From NCBI GenBank assembly GCA_039811185.1, contig JBDHYF010000002.1, positions 310,001-374,000 on the forward strand: DNA of 64,000 bases, given 5' to 3'. Of the stretch, positions 34,076 to 44,014 are shown in pieces. The position numbers were made by a program, and so were the translations under genes. Every line of letters begins with the position of its first letter. The stretch's first letter is position 1. The notes under the pieces were generated by a model. That model worked only from the letters and a program-made list of their open reading frames with translations, was not told where the DNA came from and searched no databases. This DNA is from JAEZDR01 sp039811185 (GTDB lineage: Bacteria > Bacteroidota > Bacteroidia > Chitinophagales > Chitinophagaceae).

Positions 34076-36847
34076 TTATATCACCAAGTTGATCATTTTA
34101 CCTTTTACGAAGATGAATTTCTTCAGCGGTTTATCTTCCATCCATTTCTGAACTACTTCGTTCTTCAATACTTCTGCTTCAACTTCAGTTTGTGTGGCGT
34201 TGAGCGGAAGAAGCATTGTGGTCCGGAGTTTTCCGTTGATGCTCACCGGATAGCTTTTTGAAGATTCGATGAGGTATTTTTCATCAAAAGCCGGATAGGG
34301 TGCATCAAGAATGCTACCTGCGTTACCGAGGGCTTTCCAAAGCTCTTCAGCGAGGTGTGGTGCAAATGGCGTGAGCAAAATGAGCAGTGGTTGCAGGATG
34401 GCTTTTTTATGGCATTGCATGTCGGTGAGCTCATTTACACAAACCATAAACGCACTCACAGCTGTATTAAAGCTGAAGCGCTCCGTATCTTCTTCCACTT
34501 TTTTTATTGTTTTATGGAGTGCTTTCCATTCATCGGCGGTTGGCTCATCGTCAGTAACAATTAGGCCGCTTTCTCCGTAAAACAGCCGCCATAATTTTTT
34601 AAGGAAACGATGAACGCCTTCAATGCCTTTCGTGTCCCAGGGTTTGCTTTGCTCAATAGGACCCAGAAACATCTCATACATCCGAAAGGTATCTGCTCCG
34701 TATTTTTCAACGAGCTGGTCGGGATTGATGGTGTTGAATTTCGATTTCGACATCTTTTCCACCTCAGTGCCGCAGATATATTTTCCGTTTTCGAGGATAA
34801 ATTGGGCATCTGCAAACTCTGCGTTTTTCCATGTTTTAAATAAAGTGATGTCGAGCTCAACCCCATCTACAATATTTACGTCTACATGCAGGGTATTGGT
34901 GGTGTACTTATCTTTCAGTCCGTGCGAAACAAAAGTGTTGGTTCCATGAATTCTGTACACAAAGCGCGAGCTGCCCTGAATCATTCCCTGATTCACCAGT
35001 TTTTTAAATGGCTCGTCATGCCCTATCCATCCGCGGTCGAAGAGGAATTTTGTCCACATCCGGCTATATAGTAAATGGCCGACTGCATGTTCGGTACCTC
35101 CAATATAAATGTCTACCTGATTCCAATAGGCCGACGCTTGTTGGCTGCAAAAGGCCTGGGTATTGTGCGGATCCATGAAACGCAGGAAGTACCACGATGA
35201 GCCCGCATATCCGGGCATTGTGTTCGTTTCGTAGTTATTTTCCGTCCATGCTTCAATATTGGCGAGCGGCCCGTCGCCTTCAGGGCCCGGCTTGTAGCTT
35301 TCTACATATGGAAGCTTTAACGGTAGCTGCGCTTCGCTCAGTGGATAAGGGATGTCGTTTTTCCACTGTATGGGGAATGGCTCTCCCCAGTAACGCTGCC
35401 GGCTAAACGCTGCATCGCGTATTTTAAAGTTCGTTTTTTTCTTTCCTCTTCCCTTCGCTAAAAGGCGCTCTATCACTGCATTTGCGGCCGCATTCACATT
35501 TAGTCCGGTTAAGAAATCGCTGTTATGTAAAACGGCTTCTTTCGTTGTAACGGCCTCTTCGCCTGTATAGGCCTCGCCAAAAATATTGGTGATTGGAATA
35601 TTGAAATGTTTGGCAAAGCGATGGTCTCTTTCATCGCCGGAAGGCACCGCCATAATAGCGCCTGTTCCATAACCTGCGAGCACGTATTCGGAAATCCAAA
35701 TCGGTATTTTTTTTCCGGTAAATGGATGCAGTGCGTAGCTTCCCGTAAATACACCGCTGATTTTTTTCTCTGCAATTCTTTCTCTTTCACTGCGACTTTT
35801 TACGTAATCGATATATTGAATTACCGCATCATTTTGAGCGTTGGTAACAATCTCGGGCAGCCATTCATGCTCGGGTGCAAGCACAATAAAGTCCACTCCA
35901 AAAATTGTGTCGGGGCGGGTTGTATAAACAGTAATGCTCCGGGAACTTCCTTCTATCGCAAATTGCACTTCGGCACCGGTACTTTTTCCTATCCAGTTGC
36001 TTTGCATATCTTTCATAGCATCACTGAAATCCACTGTTTCCAGGCCTTCCAGCAAACGATCGGCATACTCGGTAATTCGTAAATACCATTGCCGCAATTT
36101 CTTTTTTACAACGGGGTGCCCGCCTCTTTCGCTCACGCCGTTTACCACTTCGTCGTTTGCCAGCACAGTGCCGAGGGCTTCGCACCAGTTCACTTCCCCA
36201 TAACCACAAAATGCAAGTCGGTATTCCAGCAATATCAGTTCGCGTGTATGGTCGGAAAACTGCGCCCATTCAGCAGCAGAAAACTGATTTTTTCCCGTTT
36301 CAGGTATCACAAAGTTTTCGTCGGGAATGGGATGGTTGATGTTGCCGTTCTGCACAAAATCGTTCACGAGCACATCAATGCTCTGTGCTTTATTCAGTGT
36401 TCGGTTATAGAAGCTTTTAAACAGTTGAAGAAAAATCCACTGAGTCCATTTGTAATAGGCCGGCTCCGACGTAATTACCTCCCGGCTCCAGTCGTAGCTG
36501 AACCCGATATTGTCGAGTTGTTTTCTGAAGTTGTTGATATTTTGTTCTGTGCTAACGGATGGGTGTACGCCATGTTCGAGCGCGTATTGCTCAGCGGGTA
36601 AGCCGAAGGCATCGTAGCCCATTGGATGCAGCACGTTAAAGCCTTTCAGGCGTTTGTAGCGTGCAAAAATATCGCTTGCAATATAACCGAGCGGATGCCC
36701 CACATGCAATCCGGCCCCGCTGGGATAAGGAAACATATCCAGCACATAAAATTTCGGCTTGTGAGAGGTGTTGCTTACTTTATAGGCTTGCGTCTGTTGC
36801 CAATGTTGCTGCCATTTCTTTTCAATTTCTCTAAAATTGTACTCCAT
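34076..36847 (-). CDS. leuS: Leucyl-tRNA synthetase
   Basis: A 923-residue class I synthetase. The HIGH-type signature is HVGHPLGYIASD after MFPYPSGAGL near residue 40; the editing domain lies around residues 230-430 with the TTRPDTIFGVDF motif; the KMSKS loop is KMSKSKFNTI near residue 700; an anticodon-binding helical domain follows. Compared with E. coli LeuS (860 residues) it is longer by an insertion before the catalytic core and another near residue 640 (RFVYRIHGTNTF), as in other Bacteroidota. Single gene, convergent with mnmA and divergent from ftsX. Confidence 0.96.
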   Translation of the reverse strand: MEYNFREIEKKWQQHWQQTQAYKVSNTSHKPKFYVLDMFPYPSGAGLHVGHPLGYIASDIFARYKRLKGFNVLHPMGYDAFGLPAEQYALEHGVHPSVSTEQNINNFRKQLDNIGFSYDWSREVITSEPAYYKWTQWIFLQLFKSFYNRTLNKAQSIDVLVNDFVQNGNINHPIPDENFVIPETGKNQFSAAEWAQFSDHTRELILLEYRLAFCGYGEVNWCEALGTVLANDEVVNGVSERGGHPVVKKKLRQWYLRITEYADRLLEGLETVDFSDAMKDMQSNWIGKSTGAEVQFAIEGSSRSITVYTTRPDTIFGVDFIVLAPEHEWLPEIVTNAQNDAVIQYIDYVKSRSERERIAEKKISGVFTGSYALHPFTGKKIPIWISEYVLAGYGTGAIMAVPSGDERDHRFAKHFNIPITNIFGEAYTGEEAVTTKEAVLHNSDFLTGLNVNAAANAVIERLLAKGRGKKKTNFKIRDAAFSRQRYWGEPFPIQWKNDIPYPLSEAQLPLKLPYVESYKPGPEGDGPLANIEAWTENNYETNTMPGYAGSSWYFLRFMDPHNTQAFCSQQASAYWNQVDIYIGGTEHAVGHLLYSRMWTKFLFDRGWIGHDEPFKKLVNQGMIQGSSRFVYRIHGTNTFVSHGLKDKYTTNTLHVDVNIVDGVELDITLFKTWKNAEFADAQFILENGKYICGTEVEKMSKSKFNTINPDQLVEKYGADTFRMYEMFLGPIEQSKPWDTKGIEGVHRFLKKLWRLFYGESGLIVTDDEPTADEWKALHKTIKKVEEDTERFSFNTAVSAFMVCVNELTDMQCHKKAILQPLLILLTPFAPHLAEELWKALGNAGSILDAPYPAFDEKYLIESSKSYPVSINGKLRTTMLLPLNATQTEVEAEVLKNEVVQKWMEDKPLKKFIFVKGKMINLVI

Positions 36848-37027
36848 AAATGCTTCCGCCGTTGATTATGAATGTTAACAATGTATCCTGAAACCACAAT
36901 GTTTTTTAAGGATGAGATAGGCCGTTTTTTTACGAAATCAGGTAATATTTAAAGGCTTGCAAATGTAAGCGAATGGGCGGGTAAAAATCCTATTTTTGCC
37001 GCAACCGAAAATCTTAAATAAAATTAG

Positions 37028-37903
37028 ATGGCAAACTCTTCCAGAGGCGCGGCTCGCCGAAGTAAACCCAGCTACGTTTACAGCATCGTTGGTGTGGCGC
37101 TCGTTTTATTTATTATGGGAATAATGGGATGGATCTTTCTAAATTTTAGCCAGGTGGCTAAGTCGTTTAAAGAAGACATCCGTATCAGCGCGTATCTCCG
37201 TACTGCCAACAAGGATACAATTGCCACTATAAAAAGTTATATTGAAAAGCAGCCCTACGCCCGCAACGTGGTATTTGTAAACAAAGAGTCGGCTAAAGAA
37301 ATCTGGAATAAAGAAAACAACGAAGACTGGAGCAAAATCCTCGACTATAACCCGCTTCCCGAAAGCATAGATTTTTACGCAAAGGAAGACTATGTAAATA
37401 CCGATAGCCTGAAGAAGATTAATGCCAATTTGATGAAAAAGTTCGGCGATCAGTTAAGCGACCTTCAATATCCCAATTCACTCGTAACAAATTTAAATGA
37501 GAAGGCAAGCCGATACGGACTGATATTTTTGGTTGTGGCCATCATTCTTTCAGCCATCGTTATCATCAGCATTGACAACACCATCAGGCTGGCCATGTTC
37601 AGCAATCGGTTTTTAATAAAAACTATGCAGATGGTGGGAGCAACACGCTGGTTTATTGCCAGGCCCATGGATATTCGTGCGCTGATAAATGGATTAATCA
37701 GTTCACTAATTGCCATTGCACTTTTGTTTTCACTCATTCAATGGTCGGAATCGCAGTCGCCGCAATTGAAGGCGCTGAGAAATAACGATTTGATGCTTTA
37801 TCTTTTTGGTGCGCTTATCCTGCTTGGTGTGGTAATATCCGTGTTCAGCACACACAGAAGCGTTATTAAGTATCTTAAAATGAAGCTCGACGATTTATAT
37901 TAA
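37028..37903 (+). CDS. ftsX: Cell division permease-like protein FtsX
   Basis: The 291-residue inner-membrane protein has one N-terminal transmembrane segment (about 20-43), a periplasmic domain of about 130 residues starting FKEDIRISAYLR, and three C-terminal segments, the last with FSTHRSVIKYLKMKLDDLY at its end. With the ATPase FtsE, FtsX controls cell-wall hydrolases at the septum. ftsE is not adjacent. The order ftsX, DUF3098, uppP is a conserved Bacteroidota block. TATTTTTG at 36991-36998 is an exact -7 box match 29 bases before the start. Confidence 0.92.
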   Translation: MANSSRGAARRSKPSYVYSIVGVALVLFIMGIMGWIFLNFSQVAKSFKEDIRISAYLRTANKDTIATIKSYIEKQPYARNVVFVNKESAKEIWNKENNEDWSKILDYNPLPESIDFYAKEDYVNTDSLKKINANLMKKFGDQLSDLQYPNSLVTNLNEKASRYGLIFLVVAIILSAIVIISIDNTIRLAMFSNRFLIKTMQMVGATRWFIARPMDIRALINGLISSLIAIALLFSLIQWSESQSPQLKALRNNDLMLYLFGALILLGVVISVFSTHRSVIKYLKMKLDDLY

Positions 37904-37947
37904 TGGTTTAATTTTTCAACTATATATTGCAAACTAATTTTTCACTT

Positions 37948-38223
37948 ATGAAGGAAAAAACTCCTGCCGCAACTGTATCTTCAAAAGGTGCTTCATCTGT
38001 TTTGTTCGACAAGGCGAATTATGTTTGGATGGCCATTGGTGCAGCCGTGCTTGCCATCGGCATGTTGCTGATGACCGGTGGCAAAAATCCTCCGAACGAA
38101 TTTGATACGGCAGTAGTGTACAGCACCACTCGTATCACGGTGGCGCCATTGCTTATCCTGGCAGGATTTGCCATTGAGATTTATGCAATATTTAAAAAGC
38201 CGAAGGCGGTAAAAGTAGCATAA
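37948..38223 (+). CDS. DUF3098 membrane protein
   Basis: A 91-residue protein with an N-terminal polar lead, two transmembrane segments (about 28-47 and 66-85) and between them the family motif MTGGKNPPNEFD followed by VYSTTRITVAPLLILAGF. This small family is found almost only in Bacteroidota between ftsX and uppP, suggesting a part in cell-envelope synthesis, but its role is unknown. The ATG at 37948 is chosen over an upstream TTG. Confidence 0.9.
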   Translation: MKEKTPAATVSSKGASSVLFDKANYVWMAIGAAVLAIGMLLMTGGKNPPNEFDTAVVYSTTRITVAPLLILAGFAIEIYAIFKKPKAVKVA

Positions 38224-38258
38224 AAGCAGCTGGTTGTTGCTTTTCAACTGATGTAATT

Positions 38259-39053
38259 ATGAATTTAATCGATGCGATCATCATCGCAATTGTAGAAGGA
38301 ATTACAGAGTTTCTTCCTGTTTCGTCTACCGGCCACATGATTATTGCCAGCACCCTTCTTGGAATTGAGTCCGACAGCTTTACAAAAACGTATGAGGTGG
38401 CCATTCAGTTTGGTGCTATCCTTTCTGTTTTAGTATTATACCACAAACGATTTTTTCCATTAAACCGCTGGAGCTTTTATTTTAAGCTGCTGGTGGCTGT
38501 TGTGCCGGCGTTGGTGCTGGGCGCTTTGTTTGCAAGTAAGATCGACGACTTACTCGAAAGCCCGCTGACCGTTGCCATTTCCTTATTTGCGGGTGGGTTT
38601 GTATTACTTTTTATTGATAAGATGTTTAATCGGCCAAAAATAAGTTCCGACAATGAACTTGGGTATAAACAAGCTTTTATTATCGGTATTTGGCAATGCG
38701 TTGCAATGATTCCCGGTGTTAGCCGCAGTGCAGCAAGCATTATTGGCGGAATGCAGCAGCGTCTTGACCGAAATCTTGCTGCCGAATTTTCGTTTTTTCT
38801 TGCGATTCCTACTATGGCGGCCGCAACCGGATATAAACTTTTAAAAACTTATCAGGATCATCCTGAAGTGCTGACAAACAGCGACAATTTGCTGGCTCTT
38901 TTTGTCGGTAATATCGTAGCGTTTATTGTAGCATTAATGGCAATTAAGTTTTTTATCGGATATATTCAGAAATACGGTTTCCGTTTGTTTGGTTGGTACA
39001 GAATTGCTGTGGGAGCCGCTTTGCTGATTCTTATTTATACAGGAGTTTTATAG
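38259..39053 (+). CDS. uppP: Undecaprenyl-diphosphatase (BacA/UppP)
   Basis: The 264-residue polytopic protein recycles the lipid carrier undecaprenyl diphosphate to the monophosphate used in peptidoglycan and O-antigen synthesis and gives bacitracin resistance when raised. Catalytic motifs are EGITEFLPVSSTGHM near the start and MIPGVSRSAASIIGGM in the middle. It follows DUF3098 and ftsX; truB and queA, which follow in some relatives, are absent here and a convergent comF comes next. Confidence 0.95.
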   Translation: MNLIDAIIIAIVEGITEFLPVSSTGHMIIASTLLGIESDSFTKTYEVAIQFGAILSVLVLYHKRFFPLNRWSFYFKLLVAVVPALVLGALFASKIDDLLESPLTVAISLFAGGFVLLFIDKMFNRPKISSDNELGYKQAFIIGIWQCVAMIPGVSRSAASIIGGMQQRLDRNLAAEFSFFLAIPTMAAATGYKLLKTYQDHPEVLTNSDNLLALFVGNIVAFIVALMAIKFFIGYIQKYGFRLFGWYRIAVGAALLILIYTGVL

Positions 39054-39056
39054 CCG

Positions 39057-39761
39057 TTAATGGCTTGTGTAGGCCGCACATGCAATGCTCACTTTTGCAT
39101 TGCACTCTGTTACCAAGATGGCGGCGCAAGCTTCAAGGGTGGCGCCTGTGGTAACTACATCGTCCACCAGTAGAATATGCTTGCCATTGAGTTGATTTCG
39201 ATCCCTCACTTCAAAGGCATTGCTCATTGTTCGCCAGCGTTCAATGCGGTTTTTTTGCGTTTGCGTTTCAGTAGAAACGATTCGTGCCACAGCCTGCTCA
39301 AGCACCGGACGATGTATGTGTTGCGCAATACCGTCGGCAACAATGGCTGCCTGATTATAGCCGCGCCTTCTCTCTTTTGCTGCATTTAGCGGCATGGGAA
39401 TTATATAATCGATGTAATGATGCCAATCCGATTTTAGTAATGCTAAACCCGTTTCCTTGCCTAAAAAACTTCCTGCTGCACGAACGCCTTTGTACTTCAA
39501 AGCTATCATCAAACTTTGTACAATACTGTCTTTGGTAAAATAGAAGGTTGCTGCCGCGTGCTCAATGGCAACCCTCCCGTAAAAAGTAGTGGCTACCGGA
39601 TTTTCCGGTATGTTGAAGAACCCGGTATGAGGTAAACACGAAAAACATTTTGTGCAGAGTACCGCGTCGCCTGAATAAACTTCCCGGTAACAGGCAACGC
39701 AATTGTGCGGAAAAAACAATTGCAGCAAACTGCTGAAGTAGGATGGTACGGTTATCTTCAT
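39057..39761 (-). CDS. ComF family phosphoribosyltransferase-like protein
   Basis: The 234-residue protein has a Cys4 zinc finger near the N-terminus (NCVACYREVYSGDAVLCTKC), then the ComF core with YKGVRAAGSFLG, PMPLNAAKERRRGYNQA, and the PRPP-loop HILLVDDVVTTGATLEAC. ComFC-type proteins take part in DNA uptake and recombination of incoming DNA in naturally competent species. It is next to radA on the same strand, with a 42-base gap, which suits a shared recombination or transformation role. Start at the ATG 39761. Confidence 0.88.
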   Translation of the reverse strand: MKITVPSYFSSLLQLFFPHNCVACYREVYSGDAVLCTKCFSCLPHTGFFNIPENPVATTFYGRVAIEHAAATFYFTKDSIVQSLMIALKYKGVRAAGSFLGKETGLALLKSDWHHYIDYIIPMPLNAAKERRRGYNQAAIVADGIAQHIHRPVLEQAVARIVSTETQTQKNRIERWRTMSNAFEVRDRNQLNGKHILLVDDVVTTGATLEACAAILVTECNAKVSIACAAYTSH

Positions 39762-39803
39762 CTTAACAATAGCTAATGTAAGCGATTGTTGCGGAATCCA
39801 TTT

Positions 39804-41177
39804 TTAAAAAAGCATTCGGTAAAGCGCTTCAACCTTTGAAACCTCTTTTATTTCGATAGTAAACTTCTGATTTTCGAACGATTTTTTGTTGTGTGCAGAT
39901 ATGAAAATCCGCTCGAAGCCGAGCTTCTCCGCTTCGGCGATACGTTGTTCGATGCGGTTCACCGCTCTTATTTCACCATTCAACCCTATTTCGCCGGCAA
40001 AACAATCTTTATGTGAAACCGGCTTGTCTTCATACGACGAAAGCAAGGCAGTGATGATGGACATATCTATCGATGGATCTTCCATCTTTAAACCGCCGGC
40101 AATGTTCACAAACACATCTTTCATTGCGAATTGGAAACCGCCTCTTTTCTCCAATACTGCAAGGAGCAACTGTAAGCGTCTCAAGTCGTAGCCCGACACC
40201 GTGCGCTGTGGTGTGCCGTACACACTGGGTGTAACCAGCGCCTGCACTTCTATCAGCAGCGGGCGCATACCTTCGAGGCTTGCCGCTATTGCGGTACCGC
40301 TTAACACCTCATCTCCTTTTTGCGAAATCAATATTTCGGACGGATTGCTAACCGCTCTCATTCCACCTGCATTCATTTCATAAATTCCCAATTCGTTCGT
40401 ACTGCCGAAACGGTTTTTTAGCGTGCGAAGAATTCTATAGGCGTAGTGACGGTCGCCCTCAAACTGTAATACTGTATCAACCATGTGTTCCAAAATTTTC
40501 GGCCCGGCAATATTCCCGTCTTTGGTGATGTGACCAATCAAAAAAACCGGTGTTGCCGTGTCTTTTGCGTAGCGCTGAAACTCCGCCGCACACTCTTTAA
40601 TTTGCGACACCGACCCCGATGGCGAATCAATCAGGTTGCTTTCGATTGTTTGTATAGAATCAACAATCACTATATCGGGCCGAAGCTTTTTTATTTCGCT
40701 GAAGATGATGTTGGTTTTCGTTTCAATCAACAGGTAAAAGTTTTCCGGATGCATTCCTATCCGGTTGGCGCGCATTTTAATTTGCTGTGCGCTTTCTTCT
40801 CCGCTGATATACAAAACTTTTTTGTTGGTGAACGAAAGACCGGTTTGCAAAAACAAAGTGCTCTTGCCAATGCCGGGTTCACCCGCCACCAGTACAATGC
40901 TTCCTTTTACGATGCCGCCGCCAAGCACGCGATTTAATTCATCGTCTTCAACCTGCATGCGTTGCTCATTACTGCCTTCTACTTCGTTTAGATGGAGCGC
41001 TTTGTTTTTCTTTGTTTCTGCATGTTCCTTCCAGCGTGCATCGCTTCCGGAAACGGGCTTCTCAATCACTTCTTGAACAAAGGTGTTCCAGGTTAAACAA
41101 GCGGGGCACTTGCCCAGCCATTTCGCACTTTCATACCCGCAATTGTTACAAAAAAAAGCTGTTTTAATCTTGCTCAT
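39804..41177 (-). CDS. radA: DNA repair protein RadA (Sms)
   Basis: A 457-residue branch-migration helicase. It has the N-terminal Cys4 zinc finger (CNNCGYESAKWLGKCPAC), Walker A GEPGIGKSTLF, the RadA-specific KNRFGSTNELG motif, and a C-terminal Lon-protease-like domain that lacks protease residues. The ATG at 41177 is chosen over an earlier in-frame TTG at 41186. About 70 bases upstream of the start, on the same strand, sits a terminator-like hairpin (41248-41267). comF follows downstream. Confidence 0.94.
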   Translation of the reverse strand: MSKIKTAFFCNNCGYESAKWLGKCPACLTWNTFVQEVIEKPVSGSDARWKEHAETKKNKALHLNEVEGSNEQRMQVEDDELNRVLGGGIVKGSIVLVAGEPGIGKSTLFLQTGLSFTNKKVLYISGEESAQQIKMRANRIGMHPENFYLLIETKTNIIFSEIKKLRPDIVIVDSIQTIESNLIDSPSGSVSQIKECAAEFQRYAKDTATPVFLIGHITKDGNIAGPKILEHMVDTVLQFEGDRHYAYRILRTLKNRFGSTNELGIYEMNAGGMRAVSNPSEILISQKGDEVLSGTAIAASLEGMRPLLIEVQALVTPSVYGTPQRTVSGYDLRRLQLLLAVLEKRGGFQFAMKDVFVNIAGGLKMEDPSIDMSIITALLSSYEDKPVSHKDCFAGEIGLNGEIRAVNRIEQRIAEAEKLGFERIFISAHNKKSFENQKFTIEIKEVSKVEALYRMLF

Positions 41178-41508
41178 GAAAATCAAATCAATCAGAAAAA
41201 AATAGGAAGAGGTGTTTGTGGAGAAAGGTAGTTTAAAAATCGTAAAAGGCCAGCAAAGTAGCTGACCTCTTACTTACTAACCCATTAAATTCAGCCACTA
41301 AATTACAAGATTGACCATGATTTCAAAATTATTTTTTGAAGATGTTGAAAACTTTTGCGGCTCGCTGACCAAAAGATGTATGACAAAACACGTAAATTTT
41401 AATGCAAAAATGTCATAATGACCTATAAACGTGCTTTAACAATATGCTTTTCAGCTTTTTAAGGAAAATGGATTTTAATTTGTTCAAAATTCAAGAATTT
41501 TAAAAGAT
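41178..41508. other. Divergent intergenic region of radA with a minus-strand hairpin
   Basis: This 331-base AT-rich stretch separates radA from the zinc peptidase gene. It has no supported reading frame. A 7-bp hairpin (41248-41254 with 41261-41267) pairs completely only in minus-strand RNA, where a U-G pair replaces a C-A mismatch, and is followed there by UUUU. It could end an unseen small RNA or attenuate radA. Confidence 0.45.
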
Positions 41509-42198
41509 ATGACACCCGGAATTTTAATTGTTTCCCTCATCTTCGTCGGCATCAGTATGCTCGTGGGTTCAGTACTGAAGAGCAAGTTTGCCAAGTACAG
41601 CCAACATCCGTTAAGCAGTGGACTTTCAGGGAAGGAAGTAGCTGAGAAGATGCTCCGCGACTATAATATTTACGACGTAAAAGTGGTATCGGTTGAAGGC
41701 CATTTAACCGACCATTACAATCCTGCAAATAAGACGGTAAACCTTAGCCCTGAGGTGTTTCACGGCAATAGCATTGCGGCGGCGGGCATTGCAGCTCACG
41801 AGTGTGGCCATGCGGTGCAACATGCTACTGCTTATAGCTGGCTGACGATGCGGACCCGTTTGGTTCCATTCGTGCAGTTCAGCAGTTCTATTGTGCAGTG
41901 GGTGCTTCTGGCAGGTATACTAATGATTAACGCATTTCCCGGCTTGTTGCTGATTGGAATCGGCTTGTTTGCCTTAACCACAATTTTTTCGGTGGTTACG
42001 CTACCCGTTGAGTTTGACGCCAGCAACCGTGCGCTTGCCTGGCTTAACCGCGCCAATATCACCACCACCCGCGAGCACGGAGAAGCAAAAGATGCTCTGA
42101 AGTGGGCTGCCTTAACGTATGTAGTAGCCGCACTTGCTTCTATTGCTACGCTGGTACAGTATATACTGATATTTTTGTCGGGCCGGAACCGTGATTAA
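41509..42198 (+). CDS. YugP-type zinc metallopeptidase (Zn_peptidase_2)
   Basis: The 229-residue membrane protein has an N-terminal transmembrane segment, a short domain with YDVKVVSVEGHLTDHYNP, then the zinc motif AAHECGHAVQHA (an HExxH variant, HECGH), and three further hydrophobic segments ending at the C-terminus. The PVEFDASNRALAWL motif after the third helix is typical. The family is widespread, related to membrane quality-control peptidases, with unknown targets. A bidirectional hairpin follows the stop. Confidence 0.9.
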   Translation: MTPGILIVSLIFVGISMLVGSVLKSKFAKYSQHPLSSGLSGKEVAEKMLRDYNIYDVKVVSVEGHLTDHYNPANKTVNLSPEVFHGNSIAAAGIAAHECGHAVQHATAYSWLTMRTRLVPFVQFSSSIVQWVLLAGILMINAFPGLLLIGIGLFALTTIFSVVTLPVEFDASNRALAWLNRANITTTREHGEAKDALKWAALTYVVAALASIATLVQYILIFLSGRNRD

Positions 42199-42245
42199 TG
42201 AAGACGGTTTTGCCGCATGACCGCCTGAACGAAGCACTGAAACAA

Positions 42246-42280
42246 GAAGGCTGCTTTTTAACGAGGCAGCCTTCCTATTT
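42246..42280. terminator. Hairpin between convergent zinc peptidase and rng genes
   Basis: A 9-bp perfect stem (42246-42254 with 42266-42274) with an 11-base loop, followed on the plus strand by CTATTTT. It probably stops the zinc peptidase message and may serve rng as well. Confidence 0.65.
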
Positions 42281-43827
42281 TACAATTTGATTTCTTCCAT
42301 ATTTGCATCGAAAAAATGAAATTCGGTAAGGAAGTAGTCGTTATTGGCTTTGATGGAGATATTGATTTTATACTTCCACTGCCACCTTCTCTTTATCGAC
42401 CACAATCCTCTCACCAAGTGCGAATAAACAATTGGATGAACAAAAAGCGTAAGGTTTTTATGACGGTGGGTTAGCAAATAATGCAATCTTTTTTCTATTT
42501 CGTCTACAAGTAAAATAGTAGACTGAATTTTTCCGCTGCCGTTGCATGTTGGACAGGTTTCAGCGGTATTGATGCTCATTTCGGGCTTCATGCGTTGCCG
42601 GGTGATTTGCATTAACCCAAACTTCGAGATGGGCAGTACAGCGTGCTTGGCCCGGTCCGACTTCATAAACCTTTCCATTGCCTCCTGAAGCCTGCGCTTA
42701 TTTTCAGGAAGTTTCATATCTATAAAATCAACAACTATAATTCCGCCGATATCGCGTAAGCGAAGTTGTCGCGCAATTTCTTCCGCCGCCTCCAGATTTG
42801 TTTCCAGGGCGTTTTCTTCCTGGCTGTTACTTACGCTTTTGTATCCGCTGTTTACGTCGATTACGTGCAGCGCTTCTGTGTGCTCGATAATTAAATAGGC
42901 GCCGCTGTTTAGGGTAACTGTTTTTCCAAAAGAGCCCTTTACCTGGCGTGTAACTCCATAATGGTCAAAGATGGGGTTGCCATTGTGGTACATGCTCACA
43001 ATGTCTGCCTTTTCCGGAGCAATTTTTTGGATATACGAGCGTGTGTCGGTATAAATATTCTTATCGTTGGTAACAATGCGGTTAAAGTCTTCGTTCAGCA
43101 AATCGCGAAGCATGCTGGTGGCTTTTCCTTGTTCGCTTAACACCTTCACCGGAGCTTCGGCGTTTCGCAGATTTTGTTGGATGGTCTTCCACATTTGCAC
43201 GAGCTCATTCAGGTCTTCGTGCAACTCAGCAGTGTTTTTTCCTTCAGCGGCTGTGCGTACAATTACGCCAAAGTTTTTCGGACGGATGGCTTCAACAATT
43301 TTATGAAGTCGTTTTTTCTCATCGCTGCTGTGCACTTTTTTGCTCACGGCAATGATTTCGTTAAACGGGGTAAGTACTACAAAGCGGCCGGGAAGCGAAA
43401 TTTCGCAACTGAGGCGTGGGCCTTTTGCAGCAATAGGCTCTTTCAGTATCTGAACTAAAATATTGGGCTTTCCATTTAAAACATCGTTGATTTTTCCGGT
43501 TTTTACAATTTCCGCTTCGGGTTGAAAGGTATTGAAGTCGAAGCCGCCGGGCGATTTGTCGTTAATGGCAAGCTGTGTAAATTTTAAAACGGAACGGATG
43601 TAGGGGCTAAGGTCGGTATAATGCAGGAAGGCATCTTTTTCAAATCCTACATCTACAAATGCGGCGTTCAGGCCGGGTATCAGTTTCTTTACTTTACCTA
43701 AGTATAAATCGCCTACAGCAAAACTTGCGTCGGCTTTTTCATGGTGTAATTCTACGAGTTTCTTATCCTCAAGTAAAGCTATTTCAACGCCGTTGGCGGC
43801 AGAGTTAATAACTAGTTCTTTGTTCAC
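42280..43827 (-). CDS. rng: Ribonuclease E/G family endoribonuclease
   Basis: The 515-residue enzyme is closer to RNase G than to RNase E because it lacks the long C-terminal scaffold. It has the N-terminal S1 domain (VGDLYLGKVKKLIPGLNAAFVDVG region), the catalytic aspartates in IIVVDFIDMK and VIDVNSG, and the zinc-link CPTCNGSGK. Such enzymes start mRNA decay and process rRNA and tRNA. It follows the 30-residue basic protein, TPR and HU genes, a conserved order in Bacteroidota, but a terminator hairpin (43982-44006) separates it from them. Confidence 0.93.
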   Translation of the reverse strand: MNKELVINSAANGVEIALLEDKKLVELHHEKADASFAVGDLYLGKVKKLIPGLNAAFVDVGFEKDAFLHYTDLSPYIRSVLKFTQLAINDKSPGGFDFNTFQPEAEIVKTGKINDVLNGKPNILVQILKEPIAAKGPRLSCEISLPGRFVVLTPFNEIIAVSKKVHSSDEKKRLHKIVEAIRPKNFGVIVRTAAEGKNTAELHEDLNELVQMWKTIQQNLRNAEAPVKVLSEQGKATSMLRDLLNEDFNRIVTNDKNIYTDTRSYIQKIAPEKADIVSMYHNGNPIFDHYGVTRQVKGSFGKTVTLNSGAYLIIEHTEALHVIDVNSGYKSVSNSQEENALETNLEAAEEIARQLRLRDIGGIIVVDFIDMKLPENKRRLQEAMERFMKSDRAKHAVLPISKFGLMQITRQRMKPEMSINTAETCPTCNGSGKIQSTILLVDEIEKRLHYLLTHRHKNLTLFVHPIVYSHLVRGLWSIKRRWQWKYKINISIKANNDYFLTEFHFFDANMEEIKL

Positions 43828-43981
43828 AAATGCAACTTTTTAAAATGATCTCATTTCCCTATAAGCAATAAAAGTTCAGTGCGCATCGGCACACCGGCAT
43901 TCCACACTCATCGGCCACAGTAAATTATTTGATAAGGAAAGGTAAGTTGCAGGGCAGAAAAATCAGGAATGAGAAAGTAGG

Positions 43982-44006
43982 AATGCCGCTCAATTTAAGC
44001 GGCATT
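43982..44006 (-). terminator. Hairpin after the 30-residue basic protein gene
   Basis: A perfect 9-bp stem AATGCCGCT/AGCGGCATT (43982-43990 with 43998-44006) with a 7-base loop lies 8 bases downstream of the small gene. The U-rich tail on the minus strand is poor (CCUACUUUCUC), so termination may be partial. Confidence 0.6.
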
Positions 44007-44014
44007 GCTTTATC

